64,000 nucleotides of DNA, taken from positions 1 to 64,000 of the forward strand of contig JANXTF010000087.1 in the NCBI GenBank assembly GCA_025352565.1, given 5' to 3'. This DNA comes from Rhodospirillales bacterium. Lineage in GTDB: Bacteria; Pseudomonadota; Alphaproteobacteria; Acetobacterales; Acetobacteraceae. The notes under the pieces are model-generated. The model was not told where the DNA came from and ran no database searches. It saw nothing but the letters and a program-made list of their open reading frames with translations. The translations under genes were made by a program, and so were the position numbers. Shown one piece after another: positions 1-10,026 of this stretch. Position 1 is the stretch's first letter; each line of letters begins with the position of its first letter.

Positions 1-1
1 G

Positions 2-319
2 ACGCCGGCCAACCAATTATGCATCGACGGTGGCAAAGCCATCGCCGCGTTCGCGCGGGTGGCGGGCATTCCCTATCATGTGTTGCCAAAACCCGGCGGC
101 CCGAAACCCGGTGCGCCGGCGTTGCACATCAACAACGTCAACGCCTACCACAGCCGCCTCAAGGAATGGCTGCGGCCGTTCCATGGCGTGGCGACCAAGA
201 ACCTTTCGCACTATCTCGGCTGGCGCCGAACGCTGGAGGCGTTCGGCCACATCAAAGACCCAAGTCAATGGCTGAACGCCGCACTCGGCTCGGGCGTCTA
301 TCAACAGGTAACGCTATAA
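2..319 (+). CDS. IS1595-type (ISXO2-like) transposase, C-terminal part
   Basis: The open frame enters from the left edge and encodes the last 105 residues of a DDE transposase of the IS1595/ISXO2-like type. An Asp in CIDGGKAI probably belongs to the catalytic triad. The block around NNVNAYHSRLKEWLRPFHG and LSHYLGWRRTLEA is the typical C-terminal signature of this family. The N-terminus and zinc-ribbon lie outside the window, so completeness cannot be judged. No terminal inverted repeat is seen after the stop, because another transposase remnant begins two bases later. That suggests this end of the element was lost. Confidence 0.75.
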   Translation, partial: TPANQLCIDGGKAIAAFARVAGIPYHVLPKPGGPKPGAPALHINNVNAYHSRLKEWLRPFHGVATKNLSHYLGWRRTLEAFGHIKDPSQWLNAALGSGVYQQVTL

Positions 320-320
320 G

Positions 321-530
321 AGCGACGCGGGTTGGTATTACCGCGCCGCGTTCATCACATCGCTCCCGCACACCCGCGAAAACGGCCGAGATCGCCGACT
401 GCGCCAGGGTTCGGTGGAAGATCGAGACGAAAGCCTCAAGGTCCTGAAGAACAACGGCTATGCGCTCGAACACAATTTCGGCAACCGGAAGCGCAACCTC
501 GCCATGATGTTCTCCGCCATGGTTCGCTGA
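321..530 (+). pseudogene. Frameshifted remnant of a second transposase
   Basis: Reading across frames gives SDAGWYYRAAFITSLP, then AEIADCARVRWKIE, then LKVLKNNGYALEHNFGNR and NLAMMFSAMVR before a TGA. The order and wording match the C-terminal part of a DDE transposase with a RWKIE...LKNNGYxLEHNFG signature. Two frame changes are needed, near 383-388 and near 423-428, and the N-terminal half is absent, so this is a dead fragment. It starts immediately after the stop of the IS1595-type gene, so the two remnants share a junction. The family name of this second element is uncertain. Confidence 0.65.
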
Positions 531-603
531 AGCAAGGCCGCCTATTGGGACGGCTCCCGTGCTTTGGAGAGCCTTGTAGCGCGGGTTCCGTGCAGCCGAT
601 GGA

Positions 604-2697
<2,094 letters not shown>

Positions 2698-2879
2698 GGA
2701 TGATCCTTCTGGGCATCGCGGGCCAATTCGCCCTTGTGTGGCGATTAAATGCTCAGAGCTTGCAGAGTTCCCGTTCCGCCGGCGGATTTGGGTCGTGGGC
2801 CGCTCTCGCACCGTGGCGGGCCGCGTCCGGTTCATGGATCGGGCAATTGCGGCGTCCCACGGCTAAGCGAGCCGTGGTT

Positions 2880-3548
2880 TCAGAAATCCAGGTTCGCGTA
2901 ATGCTCCGGCGGGATCATCCCCGGCACCCGGTCCGCCAGCAGCGGCCGGAAGCTCGGGCGGGACTTCATGCGCGCGTACCATTCCCGCGTCGCCGGGCTC
3001 AATGACCAGTCCACGTCGCCGGTGAAGTCCAGCACCGACAGATGCGCCGCGGCGGCGAAATCGGCGAGCGAGATAGTCGGCCCAGCCAGCCATTTTCGGT
3101 TTTCGGACAGCCAGCCGAGATATTGCAAATGGTCGCGCAGATTGGCGTAGCCAGCCCGCAGCGCTCCCGCGTCCGGATGCCCACGCCCGGCCAGCCGCCG
3201 CATGTATTTCTGCTCGCTCAGGTTTCGCGTCACGTCGGCGGCGAACTTGGTGTCGAACCACTGCACCAGCCGGCGCACCTCCACCCGCTCCGCGGGCGTG
3301 TCGCCCAGCATCGGCGTGTCCGGGTAGATCTCATCCAGATACTCGCAGATCACTTGCGAATCGGGCACCACCAGCCCGGTGTCGTCGATCATCGTCGGCA
3401 CCGTCGCCGCCGGGTTGAGGATCATATACTCGGTCCGCCGCTCCCAAACCTTCTCCATCCGCAACTCGAACGGGAGGTGCTTCTCGGCCAGCACGAGGCG
3501 GACCTTACGGCAATAAGGCGACAGGGGAAGATGATAGACGACACGCAT
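2880..3548 (-). CDS. Glutathione S-transferase family protein
   Basis: Cytosolic GST-like protein of 222 residues. The N-terminal thioredoxin fold shows SPYCRKVRLVLAEK near the start, the cis-proline loop ATVPTM and the glutathione-contacting DSQVICEYLDE. The rest is the all-helical C-terminal domain, ending PPEHYANLDF. The ATG at 3548 is preceded by GGGAGA about nine bases upstream, which favours it over the GTG five codons earlier. The gene is divergent from the molybdenum hydroxylase gene, with an 86-bp shared promoter region. The substrate cannot be inferred. Confidence 0.85.
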   Translation of the reverse strand: MRVVYHLPLSPYCRKVRLVLAEKHLPFELRMEKVWERRTEYMILNPAATVPTMIDDTGLVVPDSQVICEYLDEIYPDTPMLGDTPAERVEVRRLVQWFDTKFAADVTRNLSEQKYMRRLAGRGHPDAGALRAGYANLRDHLQYLGWLSENRKWLAGPTISLADFAAAAHLSVLDFTGDVDWSLSPATREWYARMKSRPSFRPLLADRVPGMIPPEHYANLDF

Positions 3549-3634
3549 CCGCCTATCTCCCACGCCCGCGCGCGGTTGCGCAATCGCGCGTCTGCCGCCA
3601 CCTTTGCCGAACGCCGCCGCAAAGGAGCCGACCC

Positions 3635-5992
3635 ATGGACGCTTTCACCGACAACCTGCTGCCGCCCGATCGCTTCGCCATCGGCCAGCCGGTCTCGCGC
3701 CTGGAGGATCCTGTGCTGCTGCGCGGCGAGGGCCGCTACACCGACGACCTCAACCTCCCGGGCCAGCTTCATGCGGTGATGGTTCGCAGCCGGCTCGCGC
3801 ATGGCAGGCTGCGCGGCGTCGATGCCGCCGATGCCCTCGCCATGCCGGGCGTGCTCGGCGTCTACCTCGCGGCCGACCTGGCCGCGGCCGGCATCAATGC
3901 CATGCCCGCCAACGTCACCGGCCAGAATCATGACGGCCGTCCCATTCCCAAGCCCCACCAGATGGCGCTCGCCACCGACCGCGTGCGCTATGTCGGCCAC
4001 CCGCTCGCCGTCGTTGTCGCCGAGACCGCCAAGCAGGCCAAGGACGCGGCCGAAGCGGTGCTGGCCGACATCGACGCCCTCCCCGCCGTCACCGACGTGG
4101 CCGAGGCCGCCGCCTCCGGCGCCCCCCAGCTGTACGACGACGCCCCTGGCAACGTGGTGCTCGACTGGAAATACGGCGACATGCCCCGCGTGAACGCGGC
4201 CTTCGCCGCCGCCGCCCACGTGACCAGACTCCGCATCCGCAACAGCCGCATCGTGGTCGCCGCCATGGAGCCGCGCGCGGCGCTCGCCGAGATCGACCCC
4301 GAGGACGGCCGCGTCATCCTTCGCGTCGGCTGCCAGGGCGTGTTCGGCCTGCGCGCGGCACTCGCCGGCATTCTCGGCGTGGCGACGGAGAAGGTGCGCG
4401 TGCTTACCGGCAATGTCGGCGGCAGCTTCGGCATGAAGGCCTCGGTGTATCCGGAATACATCGCCATCCTGCACGCCGCCAAACAGCTCGGCCGGCCGGT
4501 GAAATGGGCCGACGAACGCAGCGAGAGCTTCCTGTCCGACAGCCACGGCCGCGACCACGACCACACGGTCGAGTTGGCGCTGGCCTCCGACGGCACCTTC
4601 ATGGCGCTGCGCGTCACCGGCTTCGGCAACGTCGGCGCCGTGCTGAGCAACGCGACCACGCTGCCGCCGACCATGAACATCGTGAAGAACATCATCGGCG
4701 TCTATCGCACGCCCCTGATCGCGGCCGAGGTGACCTGCGTGTTCACCAACACCTCGCCGGTGGGCGCCTATCGCGGGGCGGGCCGGCCGGAAGGCAACTA
4801 CTACATGGAGCGCATGGTCGACACCGCGGCGCGCGAGATGGGCATCGACCGGCTGGAGCTGCGCCGCCGCAACCAGATCTCGCCCGACATGATGCCCTAC
4901 GCCGCCCCCAACGCCATGGTTTACGACAGTGGCGACTTCCCTGCCGTGTTCGAGCGGGCACTCGCCGCCTGCGACTGGGACGGCTTCGCCGCCCGCCGCG
5001 CCGAAAGCCGCAAGCGCGGCCGGGTTCGCGGCCTGGGCGTCGCGCAGTACCTTGAAGTCACCGCCCCGGGCAGCCCCGAGATGGGCGGCATCCGCTTCGA
5101 GGCGGATGGCACCGTCACCATCGTCACCGGCACGCTGGATTACGGCCAGGGCCACGCGACCCCGTTCGCCCAGGTATTGGTGGACCGCCTCGGCGTTCCG
5201 TTCGAGCGCGTGCGTCTGTTGCAAGGCGACAGCGACCAGCTCATCGCCGGCGGCGGCACTGGCGGCTCGCGCTCGATCATGGCCAGCGGCAACGCCATTT
5301 CCGAGGCCAGCGACACCGTCATCGAGAACGGCCGCAAGCTCGCCGCCCATGTGCTGGAGGCCGCCACCGCCGACATCGAGTTTTCCGCCGGCCGCTTCAC
5401 CATCGCCGGCACCGATCGCGGCATCGGCATCATGGACCTCGCCGCGAAGCTCCGCGCCGGCGCCCCGCGGCCGCCCGACCTCCCCGCGACGCTCGACGCC
5501 AGTCTGGTGTTCGCCGGCGCCCCATCGGCGTTCCCGAACGGCTGCCATGTGGCCGAAATCGAGATCGACCCCGAGACCGGCCAAATCGACGTGGTCCGTT
5601 ACGGCATGGTCAATGATTTCGGCGTGCTGGTGAACCCCATGCTGGTCGAGGGCCAGGCCCATGGCGGCATCGTTCAGGGGATCGGCCAGGCGCTGACCGA
5701 ATCCGTGGTGTACGACGCGGACGGCCAGCCGCAGACCGGCTCGTTCATGGATTACTGCCTCCCCCGCGCCGACGACACCCCCGCCTTTTCGTTCCTGAGC
5801 CACCCCGTCCCAGCCCGCACCAACAAGCTAGGCGTCAAAGGCTGCGGCGAAGCCGGCTGCGCCGGCTCGTTGCCGGCGGTGATGAACGCGGTGGTGGACG
5901 CGCTGAGCGAGTTCGGCGTGACCCATATCGACATGCCCGCGACGCCGCAGAAGGTGTGGGCCGCGATGCGGAGCCGGCTCGCGCGGAAATAG
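3635..5992 (+). CDS. Xanthine dehydrogenase-family molybdopterin-binding large subunit
   Basis: Molybdenum hydroxylase large subunit of 785 residues, the CoxL/XdhB/aldehyde oxidoreductase type. Residues 20-130 form the a/b hammerhead domain. TGNVGGSFGMKAS and VGAYRGAGRPEGNYYMER are cofactor-binding segments, and VKGCGEAGCAGSLPAV carries the expected catalytic Glu near the C-terminus. The AYRGAGR loop is not the AYxCSFR loop of form I CO dehydrogenase, so an aldehyde or N-heterocycle substrate is more likely. AAAGGAG lies just upstream of the ATG. No FAD or 2Fe-2S subunit gene is adjacent, which is unusual because the enzyme needs electron-transfer partners. Confidence 0.88.
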   Translation: MDAFTDNLLPPDRFAIGQPVSRLEDPVLLRGEGRYTDDLNLPGQLHAVMVRSRLAHGRLRGVDAADALAMPGVLGVYLAADLAAAGINAMPANVTGQNHDGRPIPKPHQMALATDRVRYVGHPLAVVVAETAKQAKDAAEAVLADIDALPAVTDVAEAAASGAPQLYDDAPGNVVLDWKYGDMPRVNAAFAAAAHVTRLRIRNSRIVVAAMEPRAALAEIDPEDGRVILRVGCQGVFGLRAALAGILGVATEKVRVLTGNVGGSFGMKASVYPEYIAILHAAKQLGRPVKWADERSESFLSDSHGRDHDHTVELALASDGTFMALRVTGFGNVGAVLSNATTLPPTMNIVKNIIGVYRTPLIAAEVTCVFTNTSPVGAYRGAGRPEGNYYMERMVDTAAREMGIDRLELRRRNQISPDMMPYAAPNAMVYDSGDFPAVFERALAACDWDGFAARRAESRKRGRVRGLGVAQYLEVTAPGSPEMGGIRFEADGTVTIVTGTLDYGQGHATPFAQVLVDRLGVPFERVRLLQGDSDQLIAGGGTGGSRSIMASGNAISEASDTVIENGRKLAAHVLEAATADIEFSAGRFTIAGTDRGIGIMDLAAKLRAGAPRPPDLPATLDASLVFAGAPSAFPNGCHVAEIEIDPETGQIDVVRYGMVNDFGVLVNPMLVEGQAHGGIVQGIGQALTESVVYDADGQPQTGSFMDYCLPRADDTPAFSFLSHPVPARTNKLGVKGCGEAGCAGSLPAVMNAVVDALSEFGVTHIDMPATPQKVWAAMRSRLARK

Positions 5993-5994
5993 GC

Positions 5995-6885
5995 GTGGCC
6001 CTTCCCGCCTGGGCCACCGCCATCCTCGCCCCCGGCACCGAAGCTGATTTCCACGACGGCATCCTCCGCCTCCCGCTCCCGACCGAAGCCGAAGGCATCC
6101 GCCAGTACCGCGCCATCGGCGGCGCGCGTTTCCACGAGCGCCGGCACGTCGCGTTCTCCATGAGCGCGCTCGAAACGCCGCTCTACCATGCCCATCTCGA
6201 CGCCTTTCGCGGCGACAAGCACGGCGTCGTCGTCGATATCGGCGGCGGCGACGGGCGCAACGCCTGGCCATTCCTGGAATGGGGCCACACCCGCCTCGTC
6301 GTCATCGACGCCGCCGGCGACGCCCTGCTCCGCTTCCGCGCCCGCATCGAGGCCCAAAACCCCGCCTGGCTCGACCGTGTGCTGCTGATCGAGGCCGACG
6401 CCCGCGACCTGCCTCTCGTCTCCGGCTGCGCCGATCGGGTGTTCGCCATCGAGGCACTCTACTACCTCAACGACGACTACGAGATCGGCCTGCGCGAAGC
6501 CCGCCGCCTGCTGGCGCTCACCGGGAAGCTCCTGCTGTCGGAGCGCGATTGGGAGAACGGCCTGCTGATGCGCGCCCTCTATCACGGCATCGAAGGCGTG
6601 CTGCAAACCGCCGCCGGCCGCACCCTGTTCGACGGCGACCCGGCCGCCCCGATGCGGACCCGCTGCTTCACCGAAGCCGAGTTGCTGGCGCTCCTTGCGG
6701 CCGAAGGCCTGCGGGTCGAGCGCAACGAGGGCATGCCCGTACTGTCGCTCGTCCTCGGCTGGCTGAACGCCCAGGGCCGCATCGCCGCCAACGGCCATCG
6801 GGACGCGATGACGAAACTGCTCGTCCGTCTCGCAACCGAAGGCCGCGCGCGCCGATGCCACGTTATCACCGCCGGCCTCGCCTAA
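5995..6885 (+). CDS. Class I SAM-dependent methyltransferase
   Basis: About 296 residues. VVVDIGGGDGRNAWPFLEWG is the SAM-binding glycine-rich motif I, followed by an acidic VIDAAGD (motif II) and ADARDLPLVSGCADRVFAIEALYYL (motifs III and IV), a Methyltransf_11/25 pattern. The substrate is unknown. The start is uncertain: a GTG two bases after the stop of the upstream gene is preferred. An ATG at 5956 inside that gene would add 13 residues. The TAA stop overlaps the stop of the convergent binding-protein gene. Confidence 0.72.
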   Translation: MALPAWATAILAPGTEADFHDGILRLPLPTEAEGIRQYRAIGGARFHERRHVAFSMSALETPLYHAHLDAFRGDKHGVVVDIGGGDGRNAWPFLEWGHTRLVVIDAAGDALLRFRARIEAQNPAWLDRVLLIEADARDLPLVSGCADRVFAIEALYYLNDDYEIGLREARRLLALTGKLLLSERDWENGLLMRALYHGIEGVLQTAAGRTLFDGDPAAPMRTRCFTEAELLALLAAEGLRVERNEGMPVLSLVLGWLNAQGRIAANGHRDAMTKLLVRLATEGRARRCHVITAGLA

Positions 6886-8096
6886 CCCGTGAAACGCCGC
6901 TCCCAATCCGCCACCAGCCGCGTCATCCAGCTTGGATGCGGCTCGGGCAACGGGCGCCCCAATTCCGCATCCGACAAAATCGCCGGCGATTTCGGCAGAT
7001 CGTCGAACAGCTTGCGATCCCGCGCCGTAAGCCGGTCCAGCGCCAGCACCGTGGCACTCCCGCCCAGGCGCGGGTCCATCTGATGCGCCTGCGCCTCGGG
7101 TGACAGCAGGAAGTCCGCCAGCAGCATCGCCCCCTCGACATGGCTCGCGTTGTACGGAATTGCGTTGAAGCTGCAATTTCCGATGGTGCCGCCATCCAGC
7201 ACGTAGGTGCGGATACTGGGCGGCAAGGTGCCCTGTGCGATCGCGGTCGCGGCCTCGGCGGGGTTGAACGAGATCGAGATATCCACCTCGCCATCGTTCA
7301 TCAGCGAACGCTGGGCCTGACCGCTTTCCGGGAAGTTCCGCCCGGATCGCCACAGCAGCGGCCGCAATGCTGTGTACCACTCCCACAAATTCGCCGTGGC
7401 GGGCGCGTATGCGCTTTCCACAACGGGGCGCTGCAACGCAGCCGCATCGGGCGCGAACGCGAACAGCGCCTGCTTGAGGAACGTGGCGCCGAGGAAATTG
7501 CGCGCCGTCGGATGGGTGAGCCGCCCCGGGTGCGCGAGCGCCCAGTCCAGCATGGCCGCCATGCTGCGCGGCGGCGCCGCCACCCGTTCCAAATCGTACA
7601 GGAACACGACGCGCGCCATCCGCCATGGCACTTCCAGCCCGTCCACGCTGACCGTGAAGTCCACCATCGTGGTCGGCTTGCCCACCCGGTCGATCAGCAC
7701 CGCATTCGGCAGCGCCTCCACCACCGGCCCGAACAGCAGCCCTGCCTGCTTCATCGACAGGAAGTTCGGCCCGTTGATCCACACCAGATCGACCGAGCCG
7801 TCCGTGTTCCGCCCCGCCGCCTTCTCGGCGACCACGCGCGCCACCGCCTCGGACGTGTCGCGCAGCCGCACATGGTTCACGCCCACGCCGTGCAGCACGC
7901 GCATCCGTTCGTTGGTCCAGGCGATGAACGCGTTGGTCCGGTCATCGCCGGCCCAGGCGTTCCACGCCACGGTCTGCCCGCGCGCCTTCGCCGCAACATC
8001 GGCCCACGCCGCCGCCGCCGCCGCCGCCGCCCGCGCGCGACCAATCAGGCCGCACGCCGCCGTCAACGCCAGAAATCCCCGCCGTGTCGTGCTCAT
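6882..8096 (-). CDS. YnjB-like ABC transporter substrate-binding protein
   Basis: A 404-residue periplasmic binding protein with an N-terminal signal (MSTTRRGFLALTAACGLIGRARA; the twin Arg suggests Tat export). RGQTVAWNAWAGDD, VDLVWINGPNF and NPAEAATAIAQGTLPPSIRTYV resemble the COG4134/YnjB group, related to thiamine and iron binding proteins. The gene is translationally coupled to the upstream radical SAM gene (ATGA overlap). No permease or ATPase gene is beside it, so the cognate transporter must be elsewhere, or the protein may act without one. The ligand is unknown. Confidence 0.78.
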   Translation of the reverse strand: MSTTRRGFLALTAACGLIGRARAAAAAAAAWADVAAKARGQTVAWNAWAGDDRTNAFIAWTNERMRVLHGVGVNHVRLRDTSEAVARVVAEKAAGRNTDGSVDLVWINGPNFLSMKQAGLLFGPVVEALPNAVLIDRVGKPTTMVDFTVSVDGLEVPWRMARVVFLYDLERVAAPPRSMAAMLDWALAHPGRLTHPTARNFLGATFLKQALFAFAPDAAALQRPVVESAYAPATANLWEWYTALRPLLWRSGRNFPESGQAQRSLMNDGEVDISISFNPAEAATAIAQGTLPPSIRTYVLDGGTIGNCSFNAIPYNASHVEGAMLLADFLLSPEAQAHQMDPRLGGSATVLALDRLTARDRKLFDDLPKSPAILSDAELGRPLPEPHPSWMTRLVADWERRFTG

Positions 8097-9142
8097 GCCA
8101 TCGACTTTCCCATTCGGCGGGTCCGTGCTGCCGCGATGACAGGCGCCAGCACTTCCTCATGGAAGCGGTCGCAGCCGATGCACAGATTCGCATACGGCTT
8201 GCCTTCGGGCGTCGTCGTGCGCGACTTCTCGCGAAACGCTTCCACGCTCCAGCCGAAAGCAAGCCCCATCCGCTCCGGCTTGCCGGCGTTGATCGCCTCG
8301 TACACCGGGTCGCCAACAAGGCTGTCCAACACATCCATCAATTGCTCCTCGATCAAGTTTCCGATCGGCAGCCTGGTCTTCACGCAGCATGGATACACCG
8401 ACCCGTCGGGCTCGATCGACACCTCCGACCCCGCATACCGATGATCGAGGAAGTTCAGCCCGCCCGACCAGCGCGCGCAGAAATTATCCGCCATCCCCGC
8501 CGTCGAAAGACCGTTCTCCCAGGCCCGCCCGCGCGGCCACAGCTTGCCGATCCAGGCATCGGGCGTGGCGCCGAAGAAGCTGAACACCGGCCCCGCCTCC
8601 TGATGCCATAACGGGTTTTTCGCAGCCGTGGTGGACGCGCGCAGCCCTTGCGCCTCCATCGTCGCGGTCAGTCCCGCCCGAATGGCCTCCTGCTTGTCCG
8701 CGCCCTCCATGCCGACATGGAAATCGTCCATGCCCGAGATCGACACCATCCACACCCCGCGCGCCACCAGGTCGCGCACGATCTCTGGCGTCACCAGGTC
8801 GCCGGTGGTCTGCACAACGATCCGCGCGAGCGGATATTTCGCGGCCAGTTGCTCGATCACCCGATACGTCACCCGCTCCCGCACGGCATCCAGCAGCGAC
8901 TCGCCGCCCGAAAGCACGATACGGCCGTGCCGCACGGGCAGCGTGCCATCGGGGTTCGGCGCGTTCTGATCCAGATAGGTCAGCGTCGGCGGCAAATTGG
9001 CGATGATGCGCGGAAAATTCGCCTCCGCCTCCGCCACCACCGCCTCCAGCTGCCCCCGCACATAGGGCCGGAACCGGTCCTCGTAGCAATGCCGGCATTT
9101 GCGGTGACACGCCCACGCCATCACGTAGTAAATCGCTTCCAA
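8093..9142 (-). CDS. Radical SAM/SPASM-like protein
   Basis: A 349-residue radical SAM protein. ACHRKCRHCYEDRF is the CxxxCxxC iron-sulfur motif, IVLSGGES is the SAM-binding GGE motif, and the C-terminal half has paired cysteines (VYPCCVKTRLPIGN, NLCIGCDRF) typical of a SPASM or twitch auxiliary cluster. I chose the TTG start (giving MEAIYYVMAWACH) because GGAGG sits eight bases upstream. The ATG at 9169 has no ribosome site and would fall before the start point of a likely -10 box. Coupling to the YnjB-like gene suggests a joint role, but no substrate peptide gene is evident. Confidence 0.82.
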   Translation of the reverse strand: MEAIYYVMAWACHRKCRHCYEDRFRPYVRGQLEAVVAEAEANFPRIIANLPPTLTYLDQNAPNPDGTLPVRHGRIVLSGGESLLDAVRERVTYRVIEQLAAKYPLARIVVQTTGDLVTPEIVRDLVARGVWMVSISGMDDFHVGMEGADKQEAIRAGLTATMEAQGLRASTTAAKNPLWHQEAGPVFSFFGATPDAWIGKLWPRGRAWENGLSTAGMADNFCARWSGGLNFLDHRYAGSEVSIEPDGSVYPCCVKTRLPIGNLIEEQLMDVLDSLVGDPVYEAINAGKPERMGLAFGWSVEAFREKSRTTTPEGKPYANLCIGCDRFHEEVLAPVIAAARTRRMGKSMA

Positions 9143-9169
9143 GCACCGACCTCCGCATAAGCTGGCCAT

Positions 9170-9175
9170 AGTATA
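9170..9175 (-). promoter_or_regulatory. Candidate -10 hexamer of the radical SAM gene
   Basis: Read on the minus strand this is TATACT, one change from the consensus TATAAT. It lies 28-33 bases upstream of the TTG start. No convincing -35 hexamer lies 17 bases further upstream. If used, transcription would start near 9163, which supports the TTG over the ATG at 9169. Confidence 0.35.
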
Positions 9176-9202
9176 CGATGCTTCGGCATACGATGTTTCG
9201 GC
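9173..9202. repeat. 15-bp direct repeat, two copies
   Basis: Two adjacent copies of ATACGATGYTTCGGC differ at one base. They sit directly upstream of the putative -10 hexamer of the radical SAM gene. They could be an operator with two direct half-sites or one of the many slippage repeats of this genome. Confidence 0.6.
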
Positions 9203-9236
9203 GCTACGCCGATCCGCGCGACCGCATCACCAGCGG

Positions 9237-9302
9237 GACCGAGGCCGGCGCGGGCGGCGGAACATGCGAACATCGCCGTGGCAAGTCAACGACGGCTGGC
9301 GC
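9237..9302 (-). repeat. 66-bp dispersed repeat, copy 1
   Basis: Read on the minus strand this intergenic block runs from GCGCCAGCC through TTGACTTGCCACGGCGATG and TTCGCATGTTCCGCCGCCC to CTCGGTC. It matches 12633-12698 on the plus strand with about eight differences. It lies between the radical SAM promoter and the end of the DUF6931-like gene, and no coding sequence covers it. Confidence 0.75.
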
Positions 9303-9340
9303 GGAGGCGGTGCTCCTTGTTCCCTCCGCGCGAACGCTCC

Positions 9341-9931
9341 TCAGGCCGCCCGCAACGGAATACGCCCCTCGCCGCCCAGAGCGATCTCGCGGGCGCTGGC
9401 CAGGAATTGCCGCAGCCGCTCCGTCCGCAGATGCGGACCACCGCGAATCGCGGCCAGGCCGACCGCGCCCGCCACCGCAACGCCGGTAAGGTAGGTCGGG
9501 AGCGGCACCAACGCCTCGTCGCCGGGCTCGCTCCAGAACGCGGCCACAGCGGCCCAGGCCTCCGGGGTCGCGAGCCCGGCACTCTCCGCCCGCTCCATGG
9601 CCCTGCGCCGCGTGGCGCCGCGTGGGTGCCGCGCCCAACTCCGTGCGGCCCGGACCGCGAGGCGGTCGCAGGCGGACAGCGTCGCGGGCGCCGTGTGGTG
9701 CGCGCACATGCAGGCCCACCACACGGCCTCGCGGCGCGGGAGCGCATGGGCCACCAGGGTTGTGGCTTCGGCCAGGAAGCCGGATTCGACCAGCCGGTCC
9801 AGCGCCTCGGAAACCGTGACACAGCGTACGGCGATATCGGCGGCCTCCCGGTCAAATGCCACGCGCTTCAGAACGGTTGACAGGTCGCTCGTGTCGAGGC
9901 GGTCGCCGGTCGCTGCGTCCATGATTGTCAT
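9341..9931 (-). CDS. DUF6931-like protein
   Basis: A 196-residue soluble protein, mostly helical. LKRVAFDREAADIAVRCV, then ESGFLAEATTLVAHALPRRE, and the end segment EAWAAVAAFWS...LPTYLTGVAVAGAVGLAA resemble the uncharacterised DUF6931 family. Members often end in a PPPxxLTxxAVxGAVxLAA stretch. No catalytic motif is visible. The start is uncertain: ATG at 9931 has a weak ribosome site, and an in-frame GTG at 9997 would add 22 residues. It follows the secreted repeat-protein gene on the same strand after about 95 bp, so the two may be cotranscribed. Confidence 0.6.
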   Translation of the reverse strand: MTIMDAATGDRLDTSDLSTVLKRVAFDREAADIAVRCVTVSEALDRLVESGFLAEATTLVAHALPRREAVWWACMCAHHTAPATLSACDRLAVRAARSWARHPRGATRRRAMERAESAGLATPEAWAAVAAFWSEPGDEALVPLPTYLTGVAVAGAVGLAAIRGGPHLRTERLRQFLASAREIALGGEGRIPLRAA

Positions 9932-10026
9932 CCCGCGCTGAGATAGCACCACGGCATTCTCGCGCGGCTCATACGTTTCAACTGTGAGCCGCGTCACATG
10001 GATGCGGGTTTCGCGCCGCTTTTTGG

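Noticed and set aside
3422-5803. Long open frame on the minus strand opposite the molybdenum hydroxylase gene
   Set aside because: Its His/Val/Gly/Ala-rich product is a mirror of GC-rich codon usage, has no domains and no ribosome site, and the plus-strand gene is clear.
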